Part shown: positions 52,170 to 61,327 of the stretch, piece after piece | How positions within the stretch are numbered: the first letter of the stretch is position 1 | How the letters are laid out: every line of letters begins with the position of its first letter | Assembly (NCBI GenBank): GCA_029007035.1 | Contig: JAQXHC010000005.1 | Span: 62,001 to 126,000 of the forward strand | Length of the DNA stretch: 64,000 bases | Source of the DNA: Oscillospiraceae bacterium | Lineage (GTDB): Bacteria; Bacillota; Clostridia; Oscillospirales; Ruminococcaceae | Reading direction: 5' to 3' | The notes under the pieces: generated by a model | Told to the model about the DNA's origin: nothing | Databases searched by the model: none | What the model saw: only the letters and a program-made list of their open reading frames with translations | Made by a program: the position numbers and the translations under genes

Positions 52170-52985
52170 ATGGCGGGATTTTTAAATTTTACGAAAGAAA
52201 GACAGATTAATAAGGTTATTGAGGTTGACATAAATCAGATAATACCTAATCCGCATCAGCCGCGAACTGAATTTTTTGATAATGACATTTCCGCTCTTGC
52301 TGAGTCAATTGCTCAGAATGGTATTCTACAGCCGCTTTCAGTCAGACGTTCGGGTGAAAAATTTGAACTAATCGCAGGTGAAAGAAGACTCAGAGCGGCT
52401 AAAATGTGCGGATACTGTGTAGTTCCATGTATTGTCCATGAAATAAGTGAACGTCATTCAGCTATTCTTGCACTTGTAGAGAATATACAGCGTCAGGACT
52501 TATCATTTTTTGAAGAAGCAATTGCAATTGAAAAGCTGATTACATATTATGGTATGACTCAGGAAGATGCTGCATCAAAGCTCGGAAAAGCACAGAGCAC
52601 CATAGCAAATAAGCTCCGACTTCTTAGACTTACCCCCGACGAACGTGAACTGATTATCCGATTTAATCTTACTGAGCGTCATGCAAGGGCTCTTCTGAAA
52701 CTTGGTAATCCGGTTGACAGGGTTAATATTCTTGAAAAGGTTGTAAAAAATAATTTGAATGTCGAGCGCACAGAAAGGCTTATTGAGGATTATCTTGGTA
52801 AAGAGAAAATAAAAGAAAGCTACAGAACCCGTTCAAAAGTTTTTCAGAATGTAAAAATGTTTGTCAACACCATAAATAAAGCGGTTGAGACTATGCAGGC
52901 AGCCGGAATTTCTGCTGATTCCAAAAAAATAGAAAATGACGATTATATTGAATATCGTGTCAGAATTCCAATAAAAAAACAATAA
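52170..52985 (+). CDS. noc: Nucleoid occlusion protein Noc (ParB-like)
   Basis: Noc binds dispersed DNA sites and membrane and stops division over the nucleoid. The 271-aa protein is a ParB paralogue: NPHQPRTEF, GERRLRAAKMCGY (the CTP-binding motif of the family), ENIQRQDLSFFEEAIA and a helix-turn-helix with EDAASKLGKAQSTIANKLRLL. The N-terminus (MAGFLNFTKERQINKVIEV) is short and amphipathic, like the membrane-binding end of Noc. Position between rsmG and soj is the Firmicutes noc position. Confidence 0.88.
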   Translation: MAGFLNFTKERQINKVIEVDINQIIPNPHQPRTEFFDNDISALAESIAQNGILQPLSVRRSGEKFELIAGERRLRAAKMCGYCVVPCIVHEISERHSAILALVENIQRQDLSFFEEAIAIEKLITYYGMTQEDAASKLGKAQSTIANKLRLLRLTPDERELIIRFNLTERHARALLKLGNPVDRVNILEKVVKNNLNVERTERLIEDYLGKEKIKESYRTRSKVFQNVKMFVNTINKAVETMQAAGISADSKKIENDDYIEYRVRIPIKKQ

Positions 52986-52996
52986 GACACACCCAT

Positions 52997-53012
52997 TGTT
53001 CCACGTGAAACA
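52997..53012. promoter_or_regulatory. parS site 2
   Basis: TGTTCCACGTGAAACA, the Bacillus-type parS, 11 nt after the noc stop. Paired head-to-head with site 3. Confidence 0.92.
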
Positions 53013-53024
53013 ATTTGATTCAAA

Positions 53025-53040
53025 TGTTTCACGTGGAACA
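53025..53040. promoter_or_regulatory. parS site 3
   Basis: TGTTTCACGTGGAACA is the exact reverse complement of site 2, 12 bp away, and ends 27 bp before the soj -35 hexamer. ParB bound here could regulate soj-parB. Confidence 0.92.
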
Positions 53041-53067
53041 TTTTTTTGAAAAAATTCAGCTCAGATA

Positions 53068-53096
53068 TTTACAAAGTATCTGAAAAGTGATATAAT
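53068..53096 (+). promoter_or_regulatory. SigA-type promoter of soj-parB
   Basis: TTTACA (53068-53073), 17-nt spacer, TATAAT (53091-53096). It lies directly downstream of the paired parS sites. Confidence 0.82.
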
Positions 53097-53175
53097 ATAT
53101 AAGAAATATGCCGCGGCAGATTCTTTTGAGCTTTTGCAGCGCGCCTTAACCATAAAAATGGGAGGAATTTTAACT

Positions 53176-53985
53176 ATGGGCAAAATTTTTGCCGTTGCAA
53201 ATCAAAAGGGAGGAGTCGGTAAATCTACTTCTGTAGTAAATATCGCCGCATATCTCGGAACGAGAGATTACAGAGTGCTTTGTATAGACGCCGATCCTCA
53301 GGGTAATACCACTACAGGCTTCGGTATAAGAAAAAAAACCGTTAAGCTTTCAACTTACGATGTTCTGATTGGCAATTCACGCATTCAGGATGCAGTGATC
53401 CATACTGATTTCAGTAATGTTTCAATTCTGCCAGCCACCGAGGATCTTGCAGGCTGTGAGGTTGAACTTTATAACATTGAAAACCGGATGAATCGCCTTA
53501 AAATGCAGCTTCTTACCTGCAAACTGGACTATGATTACATCTTGATTGACTGTCCTCCTGCACTTGGAACACTGACTCTCAACAGCCTTGTCGCCTGTGA
53601 CAGCATTATTATTCCAATGCTTGCAGAATTCTACGCGCTTGAGGGACTTTCACAACTCGTTAATACTGTAAAAATAGTAAAAAGCAATTATAATCCGTCA
53701 ATAGAGATCGAGGGAATTCTATTTACAATGTTTGACGGCAGGCTTAATGTTGCTAACGATGTTGTCGCAGAGGTTGAAAAATATTTTCCGGGCAAGGTTT
53801 TCCAGACGAAAATTCCGAGAAACGTAAGAATTTCCGAAGCTCCGAGTCACGGACAGCCTGTAATTTATTACGATAAATCTTCAAAGGGTGCCGAGTCTTA
53901 TATTATGCTCGGACAGGAACTGCTCGGTGAAAAGCCTGAACCTCCGAAGAAAAAGAGGAGAGGTATTTTCACATTCAACAAATAA
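53176..53985 (+). CDS. soj: Chromosome partitioning ATPase ParA/Soj
   Basis: Soj works with ParB in origin segregation and, in Bacillus, regulates DnaA. The 269-aa protein has the deviant Walker A NQKGGVGKSTSVVN, switch segments DADPQGNTTTGFGI and LIDCPPALGTLTLNSL. A basic C-terminal tail (PPKKKRRGIF) is visible. I start at 53176 because GGGAGG lies upstream; two earlier in-frame ATGs lack spacing. Confidence 0.96.
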   Translation: MGKIFAVANQKGGVGKSTSVVNIAAYLGTRDYRVLCIDADPQGNTTTGFGIRKKTVKLSTYDVLIGNSRIQDAVIHTDFSNVSILPATEDLAGCEVELYNIENRMNRLKMQLLTCKLDYDYILIDCPPALGTLTLNSLVACDSIIIPMLAEFYALEGLSQLVNTVKIVKSNYNPSIEIEGILFTMFDGRLNVANDVVAEVEKYFPGKVFQTKIPRNVRISEAPSHGQPVIYYDKSSKGAESYIMLGQELLGEKPEPPKKKRRGIFTFNK

Positions 53986-54024
53986 TTGAAAGGAGATTCC
54001 GGTATTATACCGGAGATGTAAAAT

Positions 54025-54873
54025 ATGGCTAAAGGAGGTCTTGGTGTTGGATTTGACGCTCTGTTCAGTGATAACACCAATGAAATTCAGATAAAAAAGA
54101 CCCTGCGGACATCAGAGCTTGAACCAAATCGCAGTCAGCCGCGAAAAAGCTTCAGTGAAGAAGCAATTACAGCTCTTGCTGATTCAATTCGCGAGCATGG
54201 CATGATACAGCCGATTCTTGTTCGTCCGATGAGTACCGGTATGTATCAGATTGTAGCAGGTGAGCGACGCTGGAGAGCAGCGAGAATGCTTGGTCTTGAC
54301 GAAGTCCCCGTAAATATCCGTGAGCTTTCCGATTTTGAAGCGATGCAGATTGCGCTGATTGAGAATTTACAGCGTGAAAATCTGAATCCGGTCGAGGAGG
54401 CACTTGGATATAAGGAGCTCATAGATAACTACGATATGACGCAGGAAAAGGTTGCAAAAACCGTAGGTAAATCCCGTTCGGCAATTGCGAATTCCGTGCG
54501 TTTGCTTTCGCTCCCTGACAGAGTTCTGAAAATGCTTGAAAATAACGAAATATCTTCGGGACACGCAAAAGCTCTGCTTGGATTTCAGAATGAGGAGCTT
54601 CTTATTGCTACGGCATTAAAAGCTGCCGAGGGCGGACTTACTGTTCGTCAGGTTGAGAGAGCCGCTCAGAAATCAGGCGAACAGGAGAAAGATAAAGTCG
54701 CTGATAACAGAAAAATCGACAGCTATTTCGTTGAAATGGAGCTTTCTCTTAACGAGCGCCTCGGACGCAGAGTAAAAGTCGAATACGGAAAAAATAAGGG
54801 TGCGCTCGTTCTTGAATTTTATAATAAAGATGATCTCGCTGCGTTGGCTGATAAGCTGACGTGCGAAGAATAA
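54025..54873 (+). CDS. parB: Chromosome partitioning protein ParB/Spo0J
   Basis: ParB is a CTP-dependent clamp that loads at parS and recruits SMC. The 282-aa protein opens KGGLGVGFDALFSDN (contact site for ParA), has NRSQPRKSF, GERRWRAARMLGL (CTP motif), ENLQRENLNPVEEALGY and a parS-binding helix-turn-helix EKVAKTVGKSRSAIANSVRLL. It follows soj by 39 nt and is 12 nt before serS, so it probably shares that transcript. Confidence 0.96.
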   Translation: MAKGGLGVGFDALFSDNTNEIQIKKTLRTSELEPNRSQPRKSFSEEAITALADSIREHGMIQPILVRPMSTGMYQIVAGERRWRAARMLGLDEVPVNIRELSDFEAMQIALIENLQRENLNPVEEALGYKELIDNYDMTQEKVAKTVGKSRSAIANSVRLLSLPDRVLKMLENNEISSGHAKALLGFQNEELLIATALKAAEGGLTVRQVERAAQKSGEQEKDKVADNRKIDSYFVEMELSLNERLGRRVKVEYGKNKGALVLEFYNKDDLAALADKLTCEE

Positions 54874-54885
54874 GGAGAATAAAAA

Positions 54886-56175
54886 ATGATAGATATTAAG
54901 CTTATTAGGACAAATCCTGAGTTGGTCAAGGAAAACATCAGAAAAAAATTTCAGGATAGCAAACTTGAACTTGTTGATAAGGTTATTGAACTTGATAAAA
55001 AGTACCGCGAAACAAAGGTTGAATGTGATAATCTTAGAAATCAGCGCAAGGTGATGAGTAAGGAAATAGGCGGATTTATGTCTAAGGGACAGAAAGAGGA
55101 AGCAGAGAGAGTTAAATCCTCAGTCGCAGAAATCGGTGCAAAACTCACTGAAATGGAAGCTCTTGAGGTAAAACTTGAAGGCGAAATCAGAGAAATAATG
55201 CTTGTGATTCCGAATATAATCGACGAAAGCGTTCCGATCGGCAGAGATGACAGCGAAAACGTTGAGGTACAGAGATTCGGTGAGCCTTTTGTTCCTGATT
55301 TTGAGGTTCCTTATCACGTTGATATTATGGAAAAGGTTAATGGAATTGATCTTGACAGTGCAAGAAAAACAAGCGGAAACGGATTTTATTACCTTTGCGG
55401 AGATATTGCTCAGCTTCAGTCATGTATTCTTTCCTACGCAAGAGATTTCATGATTGATAAGGGATTTACCTATTATATTCCGCCGTTCATGATTCGCAGC
55501 GATGTTGTTACGGGTGTTATGAGTTTTGCCGAAATGGAGGGCATGATGTACAAGATTGAGGGAGAGGACCTCTATCTTATCGGCACAAGCGAACATTCAA
55601 TGATTGGTAAATTTATTGATACAATTATTCCGGAATCAGAGCTTCCTAAGACTCTCACAAGCTATTCTCCGTGCTTCCGCAAAGAAGTTGGTGCGCACGG
55701 AATTGAAGAACGCGGTGTTTATCGTATTCATCAGTTTGAAAAGCAGGAAATGATAGTTGTCTGCAAGCCTGAAGAAAGCATGGAATGGTTCAAAAAGCTT
55801 TACAGCTATACTGTTGAGTTTTTCAGAACACTTGATATTCCTGTCAGAACTCTTGAATGCTGTTCCGGAGACCTTGCCGACCTTAAGGTAAAGAGTCTTG
55901 ACGTTGAAGCATGGTCACCGCGTCAGAAAAAATATTTCGAGGTCGGAAGCTGTTCGACTCTTGGCGATGCTCAGGCACGACGTCTTGGAATCCGTATTAA
56001 GGCTGCGGACGGAAGCAAATATTTTGCACATACGCTTAATAATACTGTCGTTGCTCCGCCGAGAATGCTTATTGCATTTCTTGAAAACAACCTCAACGAG
56101 GACGGAAGCATCAGAATTCCAAAGGCATTGCAGCATTATATGCGCAAGGAAAAAATCGAAGTTCCGAATAAATAA
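54886..56175 (+). CDS. serS: Serine-tRNA ligase
   Basis: SerS charges tRNA-Ser. The 429-aa class II enzyme has an N-terminal coiled-coil arm (about 25-100) and motif 2 FRKEVGAHGIEERGVYRIHQF plus motif 3 near NNTVVAPPRMLIAFLEN. Length is normal. AAGGAG lies before the ATG. It is co-directional with soj-parB and ends at a terminator overlapped by a parS site. Confidence 0.97.
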   Translation: MIDIKLIRTNPELVKENIRKKFQDSKLELVDKVIELDKKYRETKVECDNLRNQRKVMSKEIGGFMSKGQKEEAERVKSSVAEIGAKLTEMEALEVKLEGEIREIMLVIPNIIDESVPIGRDDSENVEVQRFGEPFVPDFEVPYHVDIMEKVNGIDLDSARKTSGNGFYYLCGDIAQLQSCILSYARDFMIDKGFTYYIPPFMIRSDVVTGVMSFAEMEGMMYKIEGEDLYLIGTSEHSMIGKFIDTIIPESELPKTLTSYSPCFRKEVGAHGIEERGVYRIHQFEKQEMIVVCKPEESMEWFKKLYSYTVEFFRTLDIPVRTLECCSGDLADLKVKSLDVEAWSPRQKKYFEVGSCSTLGDAQARRLGIRIKAADGSKYFAHTLNNTVVAPPRMLIAFLENNLNEDGSIRIPKALQHYMRKEKIEVPNK

Positions 56176-56186
56176 AGTTAATTTAA

Positions 56187-56212
56187 GGCGCTGTTTGAAT
56201 ACAGCGTCTTTT
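56187..56212 (+). terminator. Intrinsic terminator after serS
   Basis: GGCGCTGT and ACAGCGTC (56187-56207) pair around a TTGAAT loop, followed by TTTTG. Its T-run abuts parS site 4. Confidence 0.82.
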
Positions 56213-56227
56213 GTTTCACGTGAAACA
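56212..56227. promoter_or_regulatory. parS site 4
   Basis: TGTTTCACGTGAAACA is the perfect palindromic parS consensus, placed just after the serS terminator and about 11.5 kb from the origin. Confidence 0.93.
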
Positions 56228-56283
56228 TTTTATGATACTAAAATTCAGAACAAGTCATCAGCAATAAAATTCAGGTCAATGTA

Positions 56284-56311
56284 TTGACATTTCGCGTAAA
56301 TATGGTAAAAT
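56284..56311 (+). promoter_or_regulatory. SigA-type promoter of proS
   Basis: TTGACA (56284-56289), 16-nt spacer, TAAAAT (56306-56311). A TATAAT at 56311 has a poor (21-nt) spacing. Confidence 0.72.
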
Positions 56312-56347
56312 ATAATAGTATGAATTACTTATGAAAGAGGTTAATAA

Positions 56348-57790
56348 ATGGCTAAGGATAAAAAAATGGTCAGCGAAATTACATCTATGGATGAAGATTT
56401 TGCTCAGTGGTATACCGATATTGTAAAAAAGGCAGAGCTTATTGAATATACAAGCGTTAAAGGCTGCATGGTTATCCGTCCTTACGGCTACGCTATATGG
56501 GAGAATATTCAGCGTATCCTCGACGGAATGTTCAAGGCAACAGGACACGAAAATGTATGTATGCCGATGTTCATTCCCGAAAGTCTGCTCCAGAAGGAAA
56601 AAGACCATGTAGAGGGATTTGCTCCTGAGGTTGCGTGGGTAACTCATGGCGGAAATGAAAAACTTGAGGACAGACTGTGTGTTCGTCCGACATCAGAGAC
56701 TCTTTTCTGTGAGCATTACTCAAATATAATACATTCCTACCGTGATCTTCCAAAACTTTATAATCAGTGGGTAAGTGTAGTAAGATGGGAAAAAACAACC
56801 CGTCCGTTCCTCCGTTCAAGAGAGTTTCTGTGGCAGGAGGGACACACGATTCATGCGACAGCTCAGGAAGCTGTTGAGGAAACCGAGCGTATGCTCAATA
56901 TTTACGCGGAATTCTGCGAAAATGCCCTTGCAATGCCTGTAATTAAGGGTAAAAAGACAGAAAGCGACAAGTTTGCGGGAGCTGTTTCGACATATGCAAT
57001 TGAAGCTCTTATGCATGACGGAAAGGCTCTTCAGGCAGGTACTTCTCACTATTTCGGCGATGGATTTGCCAAAGCCTTTGGTATTGAATATACCGATAAG
57101 GAAAACAAGCGTGTAAATCCGCATCAGACAAGCTGGGGCGTTACAACTCGTCTCATCGGCGCAATAATCATGACTCACGGCGATAATAACGGACTTGTAC
57201 TGCCGCCTGCTGTTGCGCCTGTCCAGGTTATAATCATTCCGATTGCACAGCATAAGGAGGGCGTTCTTGAAAAAGCAAATGAGCTTATGGAGCGTCTTAA
57301 AAAGGCAGGAGCGAGAGTTAAGCTTGACGACAGTGAAAACTCACCCGGCTGGAAGTTTGCCGAGTACGAGATGAAAGGTGTTCCTGTAAGAGTTGAAATC
57401 GGTCCTAAGGATATTGAAGCTGGTCAGTGCGTAGTTGCGACACGACACAACGGCGAAAAGACGACTATATCTCTTGATAAGCTTGAGGAAACCGTTGCGG
57501 CAAAACTCATTGAAGTTCATGACGGACTTTACAAAAAGGCTCTTGAAAACCGCGAAAACAGGACATATGCCTGCAAGACAACGGACGAGATTATATCCGT
57601 ACTTGAAGAAAAGGGTGACGGATTTATAAAGGCAATGTGGTGCGGCGATGAAGCCTGCGAGGACGCTGTCAAGGAAAAAACAGGCGTTGGTTCGAGATGT
57701 ATACCATTCGAGCAGGAGCAGATTTCCGATACCTGCGTATGCTGCGGAAAGCCTGCAAAGTGCATGGTTTACTGGGGAAAAGCATATTGA
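56348..57790 (+). CDS. proS: Proline-tRNA ligase, short (archaeal/eukaryotic-like) type
   Basis: ProS charges tRNA-Pro. The 480-aa protein is the type without the editing insert between motifs 2 and 3: motif 1 [17 protein letters not shown], motif 2 [20 protein letters not shown] and motif 3 region [15 protein letters not shown]. The C-terminus has a Cys cluster ([19 protein letters not shown]) that fits the zinc-binding domain of this type, and it ends in Tyr. The lack of the INS editing domain means mischarged Ala-tRNA would be cleared elsewhere. Confidence 0.96.
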   Translation: MAKDKKMVSEITSMDEDFAQWYTDIVKKAELIEYTSVKGCMVIRPYGYAIWENIQRILDGMFKATGHENVCMPMFIPESLLQKEKDHVEGFAPEVAWVTHGGNEKLEDRLCVRPTSETLFCEHYSNIIHSYRDLPKLYNQWVSVVRWEKTTRPFLRSREFLWQEGHTIHATAQEAVEETERMLNIYAEFCENALAMPVIKGKKTESDKFAGAVSTYAIEALMHDGKALQAGTSHYFGDGFAKAFGIEYTDKENKRVNPHQTSWGVTTRLIGAIIMTHGDNNGLVLPPAVAPVQVIIIPIAQHKEGVLEKANELMERLKKAGARVKLDDSENSPGWKFAEYEMKGVPVRVEIGPKDIEAGQCVVATRHNGEKTTISLDKLEETVAAKLIEVHDGLYKKALENRENRTYACKTTDEIISVLEEKGDGFIKAMWCGDEACEDAVKEKTGVGSRCIPFEQEQISDTCVCCGKPAKCMVYWGKAY

Positions 57791-57839
57791 TGAAAAAAGG
57801 GCGGCTTTAAGACTATAATATACATGAAGCAATATGAAA

Positions 57840-57877
57840 GACGAAAGCAGACGGAGTAAATCACGTCTGCTTTCGTC
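57840..57877. terminator. Terminator-like hairpin between convergent proS and DUF2461
   Basis: A perfect 14-bp stem GACGAAAGCAGACG (57840-57853) and CGTCTGCTTTCGTC (57864-57877), loop 10 nt. T-runs on either side are short, so it may stop transcription only weakly. Confidence 0.7.
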
Positions 57878-57900
57878 AATTGTTGTATATGGGGTTAGTG

Positions 57901-58635
57901 TTACCACATAAATTCATGCTCCGGAGCTTTAACGATAGCTTCCGCCTCGTCGCACACTGAGGCGCGGAGCTGTTTTTCAGATTCGTGAAGTTCCACAAGC
58001 TCATGAAATTTATTGTTTATAGGGACAAGAGCCTTGAATACGCTGTTAACATGAGTGACAAGCTCACTGCTAAATAGCTCGTTATCCACAGACGGAACGG
58101 TTACCGATAATGCAAGTCCCTTTTTATTGAAAAAGCATTTCAGCGACTCATTTTCACAGGGCTTGCAGCGTTTATATTCATCGCCTGAAAGCTTCATTCC
58201 GTATTCTTTCCGGCATCTTTCAACCATATCCGGAAAAGTCTCCGGATCGTCGGCAAGCATTTTCCTGAACCGTTCCATGAGAGCAGGCTCCGGCTTTGCG
58301 ATCCGGAATCCGAATTCTGCTCCCTCAGGGGAAAGCTCAAAGAAAAGCGCAGGGGTTTTGTTCCAGTACATCGCTTCATAGCGCACATAAATCCACATTA
58401 CGTCACGATAATGTAGATATGGCGGAAAGGTAGCATCGCGGTAGATTCGTCCAACCTTATACATCATTCCCGCCGTGCCGTCAAAGGGACGGAAAAGCTC
58501 CTCTCCAAGTTCTTTAAGCGGTGAGAGGACGCTCTCGGTATATACAGCCTTATGCTCCTCAAACCACTCCTTATTGTTGTTTGTTCGTATGCCTGCAAGA
58601 AAATCAAAAGTCTCCTGCGTAAACCCTTTAAACAT
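57901..58635 (-). CDS. DUF2461 family protein
   Basis: The 244-aa protein starts MFKGFTQETFDFLAGIRTNN and continues NKEWFEEHKAVYTE, the family signature, with IYRDATFPPYLHY and FELSPEGAEFGFRI later. The family is widespread, soluble and of unknown function. No signal peptide or membrane segment is seen. It follows cysS and cysE on the same strand... in reading order it comes 74 nt after the cysS stop, so it could be the third gene of that T-box unit. Confidence 0.88.
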   Translation of the reverse strand: MFKGFTQETFDFLAGIRTNNNKEWFEEHKAVYTESVLSPLKELGEELFRPFDGTAGMMYKVGRIYRDATFPPYLHYRDVMWIYVRYEAMYWNKTPALFFELSPEGAEFGFRIAKPEPALMERFRKMLADDPETFPDMVERCRKEYGMKLSGDEYKRCKPCENESLKCFFNKKGLALSVTVPSVDNELFSSELVTHVNSVFKALVPINNKFHELVELHESEKQLRASVCDEAEAIVKAPEHEFMW

Positions 58636-58709
58636 AATAACCTCTCAGATTTTCAGGCATTATTGCATAATTCCTGCCGTGTACGGATATACGGCGAGGG
58701 TTTCATCCG

Positions 58710-60137
58710 TTAATTATGCGGTATTGCCTTGATTTCCGTACCCTGACGCGTCTCTTTAACCTCGTAGCCGAGAGCTGCGATTTTATCGCGAAGTTCATCG
58801 GCAAGTGCAAAATTCTTTTCCTTGCGTGCAGTTTTTCTCTGCTCAACAAGGTCGAGTATCTCCTGCGGAATATCAGATTCATCACTGCTGTCAGCCGCAA
58901 GAGCTTTCTGGGCTGTAGCAATAAGGTCAAGTCCGAGAACTTTATCAAACTCGCCGATCAGAGCAAGCTTTGTGGCTGCATTAGCGTTAGATTTCAGAAC
59001 ATCATAAACAGCCGTAACCGCAAGAGATGTATTGAGATCATTACCAAGTGCATCGTTAAACTGCTTCATAAGGCGATCAAACTCTGTTTTGTCAATTTCG
59101 CCGTCCTTTTCAGCAGTAAGCGGAGAAATTTTTGCAATCATCTTATTGAATGTTGTAACGGCATTGTCGAGATTTTCCCAAGAAAAAACGAGGGATTTCC
59201 TGTAATGCGAAAGCAGGCAGAAATATCTGTAAACCAGCGGATTATATCCCTTTTCCTCCAGCAGCGAGACGGTGAGGAACTCTCCTTTGGATTTGCTCAT
59301 CTTACCGCTGTTCGTGTTGAGATGATGAACGTGGAACCAGTAATTGCACCACTCATGACCGAGATATGCCTCGCTCTGGGCAATTTCGTTTGTATGATGC
59401 GGGAATGCGTTATCAATTCCGCCGCAGTGGAGGTCAAGATATTCGCCGAGATTTTTCATGCTGATGCACGAGCATTCGATGTGCCAGCCGGGATATCCGA
59501 CTCCCCACGGACTTTCCCATTTAAGCTCCTGATCGTCAAATTTTGATTTGGTGAACCAAAGCACGAAATCCGCCTTATTGCGCTTGTTGGAATCCTCTTC
59601 AACACCCTCGCGGACGCCTACAGCCAGGTCCTCCTCCTTGAAGTCGTTGAAAACGTAATATTTATCAAGCTTTGAGGTATCGAAATAGATGTTGCCTCCT
59701 GCCTCATAAGCGTAACCCTTGTCGATAAGAGCGCTGATTACGCGTATAAATTCGTCGATACATGAGGTAGCAGGCTCAACCACATCGGGAGTTCTTATAT
59801 TGAGCTTTTTGCAGTCGGCAAAAAATGCGTCGGTATAGAATTTTGCAATTTCCATTACCGTTTTGTGTTCGCGTTTTGCCCCCTTGAGCATTTTATCATC
59901 GCCGGTATCGCCGTCGCTGGTGAGATGTCCCACATCGGTGATGTTCATGACTCTTTTTACATCCAGTCCCGTAAAGCGCAGGTATTTTTCGAGGACATCC
60001 TCCATGATATAGCTGCGGAGGTTTCCGATATGGGCATAATGATAGACCGTCGGTCCGCAGGTGTACATACTTACCTTACCCGCCTCACGGGGGATAAATT
60101 CTTCTTTTTTATGTGTGAGTGTGTTATAAAGCTGCAT
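58710..60137 (-). CDS. cysS: Cysteine-tRNA ligase
   Basis: CysS charges tRNA-Cys. The 475-aa class I enzyme has the HIGH-type motif TCGPTVYHYAHIGNLRSY, the zinc Cys/His set (Cys in this motif, WHIECS), and SGKMSKSKGEF as KMSKS. The C-terminal anticodon region carries a Lys-rich end. It follows cysE by 57 nt, the normal cysE-cysS order in Firmicutes, downstream of a Cys T-box. Confidence 0.97.
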   Translation of the reverse strand: MQLYNTLTHKKEEFIPREAGKVSMYTCGPTVYHYAHIGNLRSYIMEDVLEKYLRFTGLDVKRVMNITDVGHLTSDGDTGDDKMLKGAKREHKTVMEIAKFYTDAFFADCKKLNIRTPDVVEPATSCIDEFIRVISALIDKGYAYEAGGNIYFDTSKLDKYYVFNDFKEEDLAVGVREGVEEDSNKRNKADFVLWFTKSKFDDQELKWESPWGVGYPGWHIECSCISMKNLGEYLDLHCGGIDNAFPHHTNEIAQSEAYLGHEWCNYWFHVHHLNTNSGKMSKSKGEFLTVSLLEEKGYNPLVYRYFCLLSHYRKSLVFSWENLDNAVTTFNKMIAKISPLTAEKDGEIDKTEFDRLMKQFNDALGNDLNTSLAVTAVYDVLKSNANAATKLALIGEFDKVLGLDLIATAQKALAADSSDESDIPQEILDLVEQRKTARKEKNFALADELRDKIAALGYEVKETRQGTEIKAIPHN

Positions 60138-60194
60138 GATGAATATCCTTTCTGTTTCTTTATTTTATCTGTTTATCAAAGCTTGCTTTTCCGA

Positions 60195-60851
60195 TCATGT
60201 TTTATTTTCCAGCTCCTCAAGCCGTTTGCGCATACGTTCGATTTCGATTTCCATGCGGCAAAGCTCCTGAGAAACAGGGTCCGGAATATGAATCTGGTCA
60301 ATATCCTGTGTGACCGTATGACATCCGACTCTTTCGCCGTTGCGTTTGACTACTCTCGCCGGAACTCCCACCGCCGTACAGTTATCGGGAATTGCGTTGA
60401 GCACCACTGCGTTTGCAGCAATTTTAACGTTGCTTCCCACCTTGAACGGTCCGAGCACCTTTGCGCCTGCTCCGACGAGCACATTATCTCCGAGAGTCGG
60501 GTGACGCTTTCCTTTGTCCTTGCCCGTTCCGCCGAGAGTCGCGCCCTGATAGATAAGACAGTTATCGCCTATCACAGCGGTTTCACCGATTACCACACCC
60601 ATTCCGTGATCGATGAAAAGTCCTTTTCCGATTGTCGCGCCGGGGTGTATTTCAATTCCCGTCCTGTTCCGCGCGTGCTGAGAAATAATCCGCGCGAGGG
60701 TAAAAAAACCGTGACGATACAGCCAGTTCGCCTTACGGTAACTCCGAAGCGCTTTTAAGCTCGGATATGTCATAAATATCTCAAACGAGCTTCTCGCTGC
60801 CGGGTCCCGCTCCTTGATAAGAGCTATATCTTCTTTCAGCTGTCTGAACAT
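60195..60851 (-). CDS. cysE: Serine O-acetyltransferase
   Basis: CysE acetylates serine to O-acetylserine, the substrate of cysteine synthase. The 218-aa protein has a helical N-terminal domain and a left-handed beta-helix of hexapeptides: GIEIHPGATIGKGLFIDHG, VVIGETAVIGDNCLIYQGATL, and HPTLGDNVLVGAGAKVLGP. The catalytic His and Asp sit in FIDHGMGVVIGE. An extension of about 40 residues after the helix includes a coiled-coil end. It is the first gene after the T-box, so it should be induced when charged tRNA-Cys is low. Confidence 0.95.
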   Translation of the reverse strand: MFRQLKEDIALIKERDPAARSSFEIFMTYPSLKALRSYRKANWLYRHGFFTLARIISQHARNRTGIEIHPGATIGKGLFIDHGMGVVIGETAVIGDNCLIYQGATLGGTGKDKGKRHPTLGDNVLVGAGAKVLGPFKVGSNVKIAANAVVLNAIPDNCTAVGVPARVVKRNGERVGCHTVTQDIDQIHIPDPVSQELCRMEIEIERMRKRLEELENKT

Positions 60852-60873
60852 TGTGAAAAAACTCCTTAAAATT

Positions 60874-61086
60874 AAAAAACGCCCTGAGGATTTCCCTCAG
60901 AGGCGTATGTACGCGGTTCCACTCCGATTTATTACTTTTATCCCGTAACGAGGGATACGTCGGGAAATACTGTTATTTCCTTCCCGAAGCTGACAACCGC
61001 ACTTCACTGCCTCCGCCTGCGCCGTCACACCGTCCCGACGCTCTCTGCCAAGCCGCAAAACAGCTACTCTGATTGCTACGCCTTTT
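60874..61086 (-). ncRNA. T-box riboswitch, cysteine type
   Basis: The leader of cysE-cysS contains the T-box core GGAGTGGAACCGCG (60925-60912), where the NCCA end of uncharged tRNA pairs, then a terminator hairpin (60905-60880, CTGAGG/CCTCAG) and a T-run (60879-60874). Stem I starts near 61086 with GGCGTAGC. A likely specifier codon is TGC (61001-60999) in GTGAAGTGCGG, that is Cys, agreeing with the genes downstream. Uncharged tRNA-Cys would favour read-through. Confidence 0.93.
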
Positions 61087-61096
61087 CTATATTTAT

Positions 61097-61125
61097 ATTA
61101 TATGCGATTCGCGTTTTTTTGTCAA
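61097..61125 (-). promoter_or_regulatory. Consensus SigA promoter of the T-box leader
   Basis: Minus-strand TTGACA (61125-61120), 17-nt spacer, TATAAT (61102-61097). Both hexamers are perfect. Confidence 0.92.
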
Positions 61126-61228
61126 GTACCATTTTATGAGAGGTTTCATCTCCGAGTGTAGGTGTGATAAAGAAATTTCAAACAGTTACTTCCGGTCTTT
61201 TCGGTCAGAGGTGCCTTTGTGTTTTGTA

Positions 61229-61257
61229 TTGACAGGATTATATGTCTGTGTTATAAT
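61229..61257 (+). promoter_or_regulatory. Consensus SigA promoter of the zinc-ribbon membrane gene
   Basis: TTGACA (61229-61234), 17-nt spacer, TATAAT (61252-61257), about 70 nt before the ATG. Confidence 0.88.
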
Positions 61258-61327
61258 TCTTACTAAGATAAACCGAAAACTGATGAGATGGATATTCTAT
61301 TTTTCTTCTGAAAGGGAGTGAGCAGAA

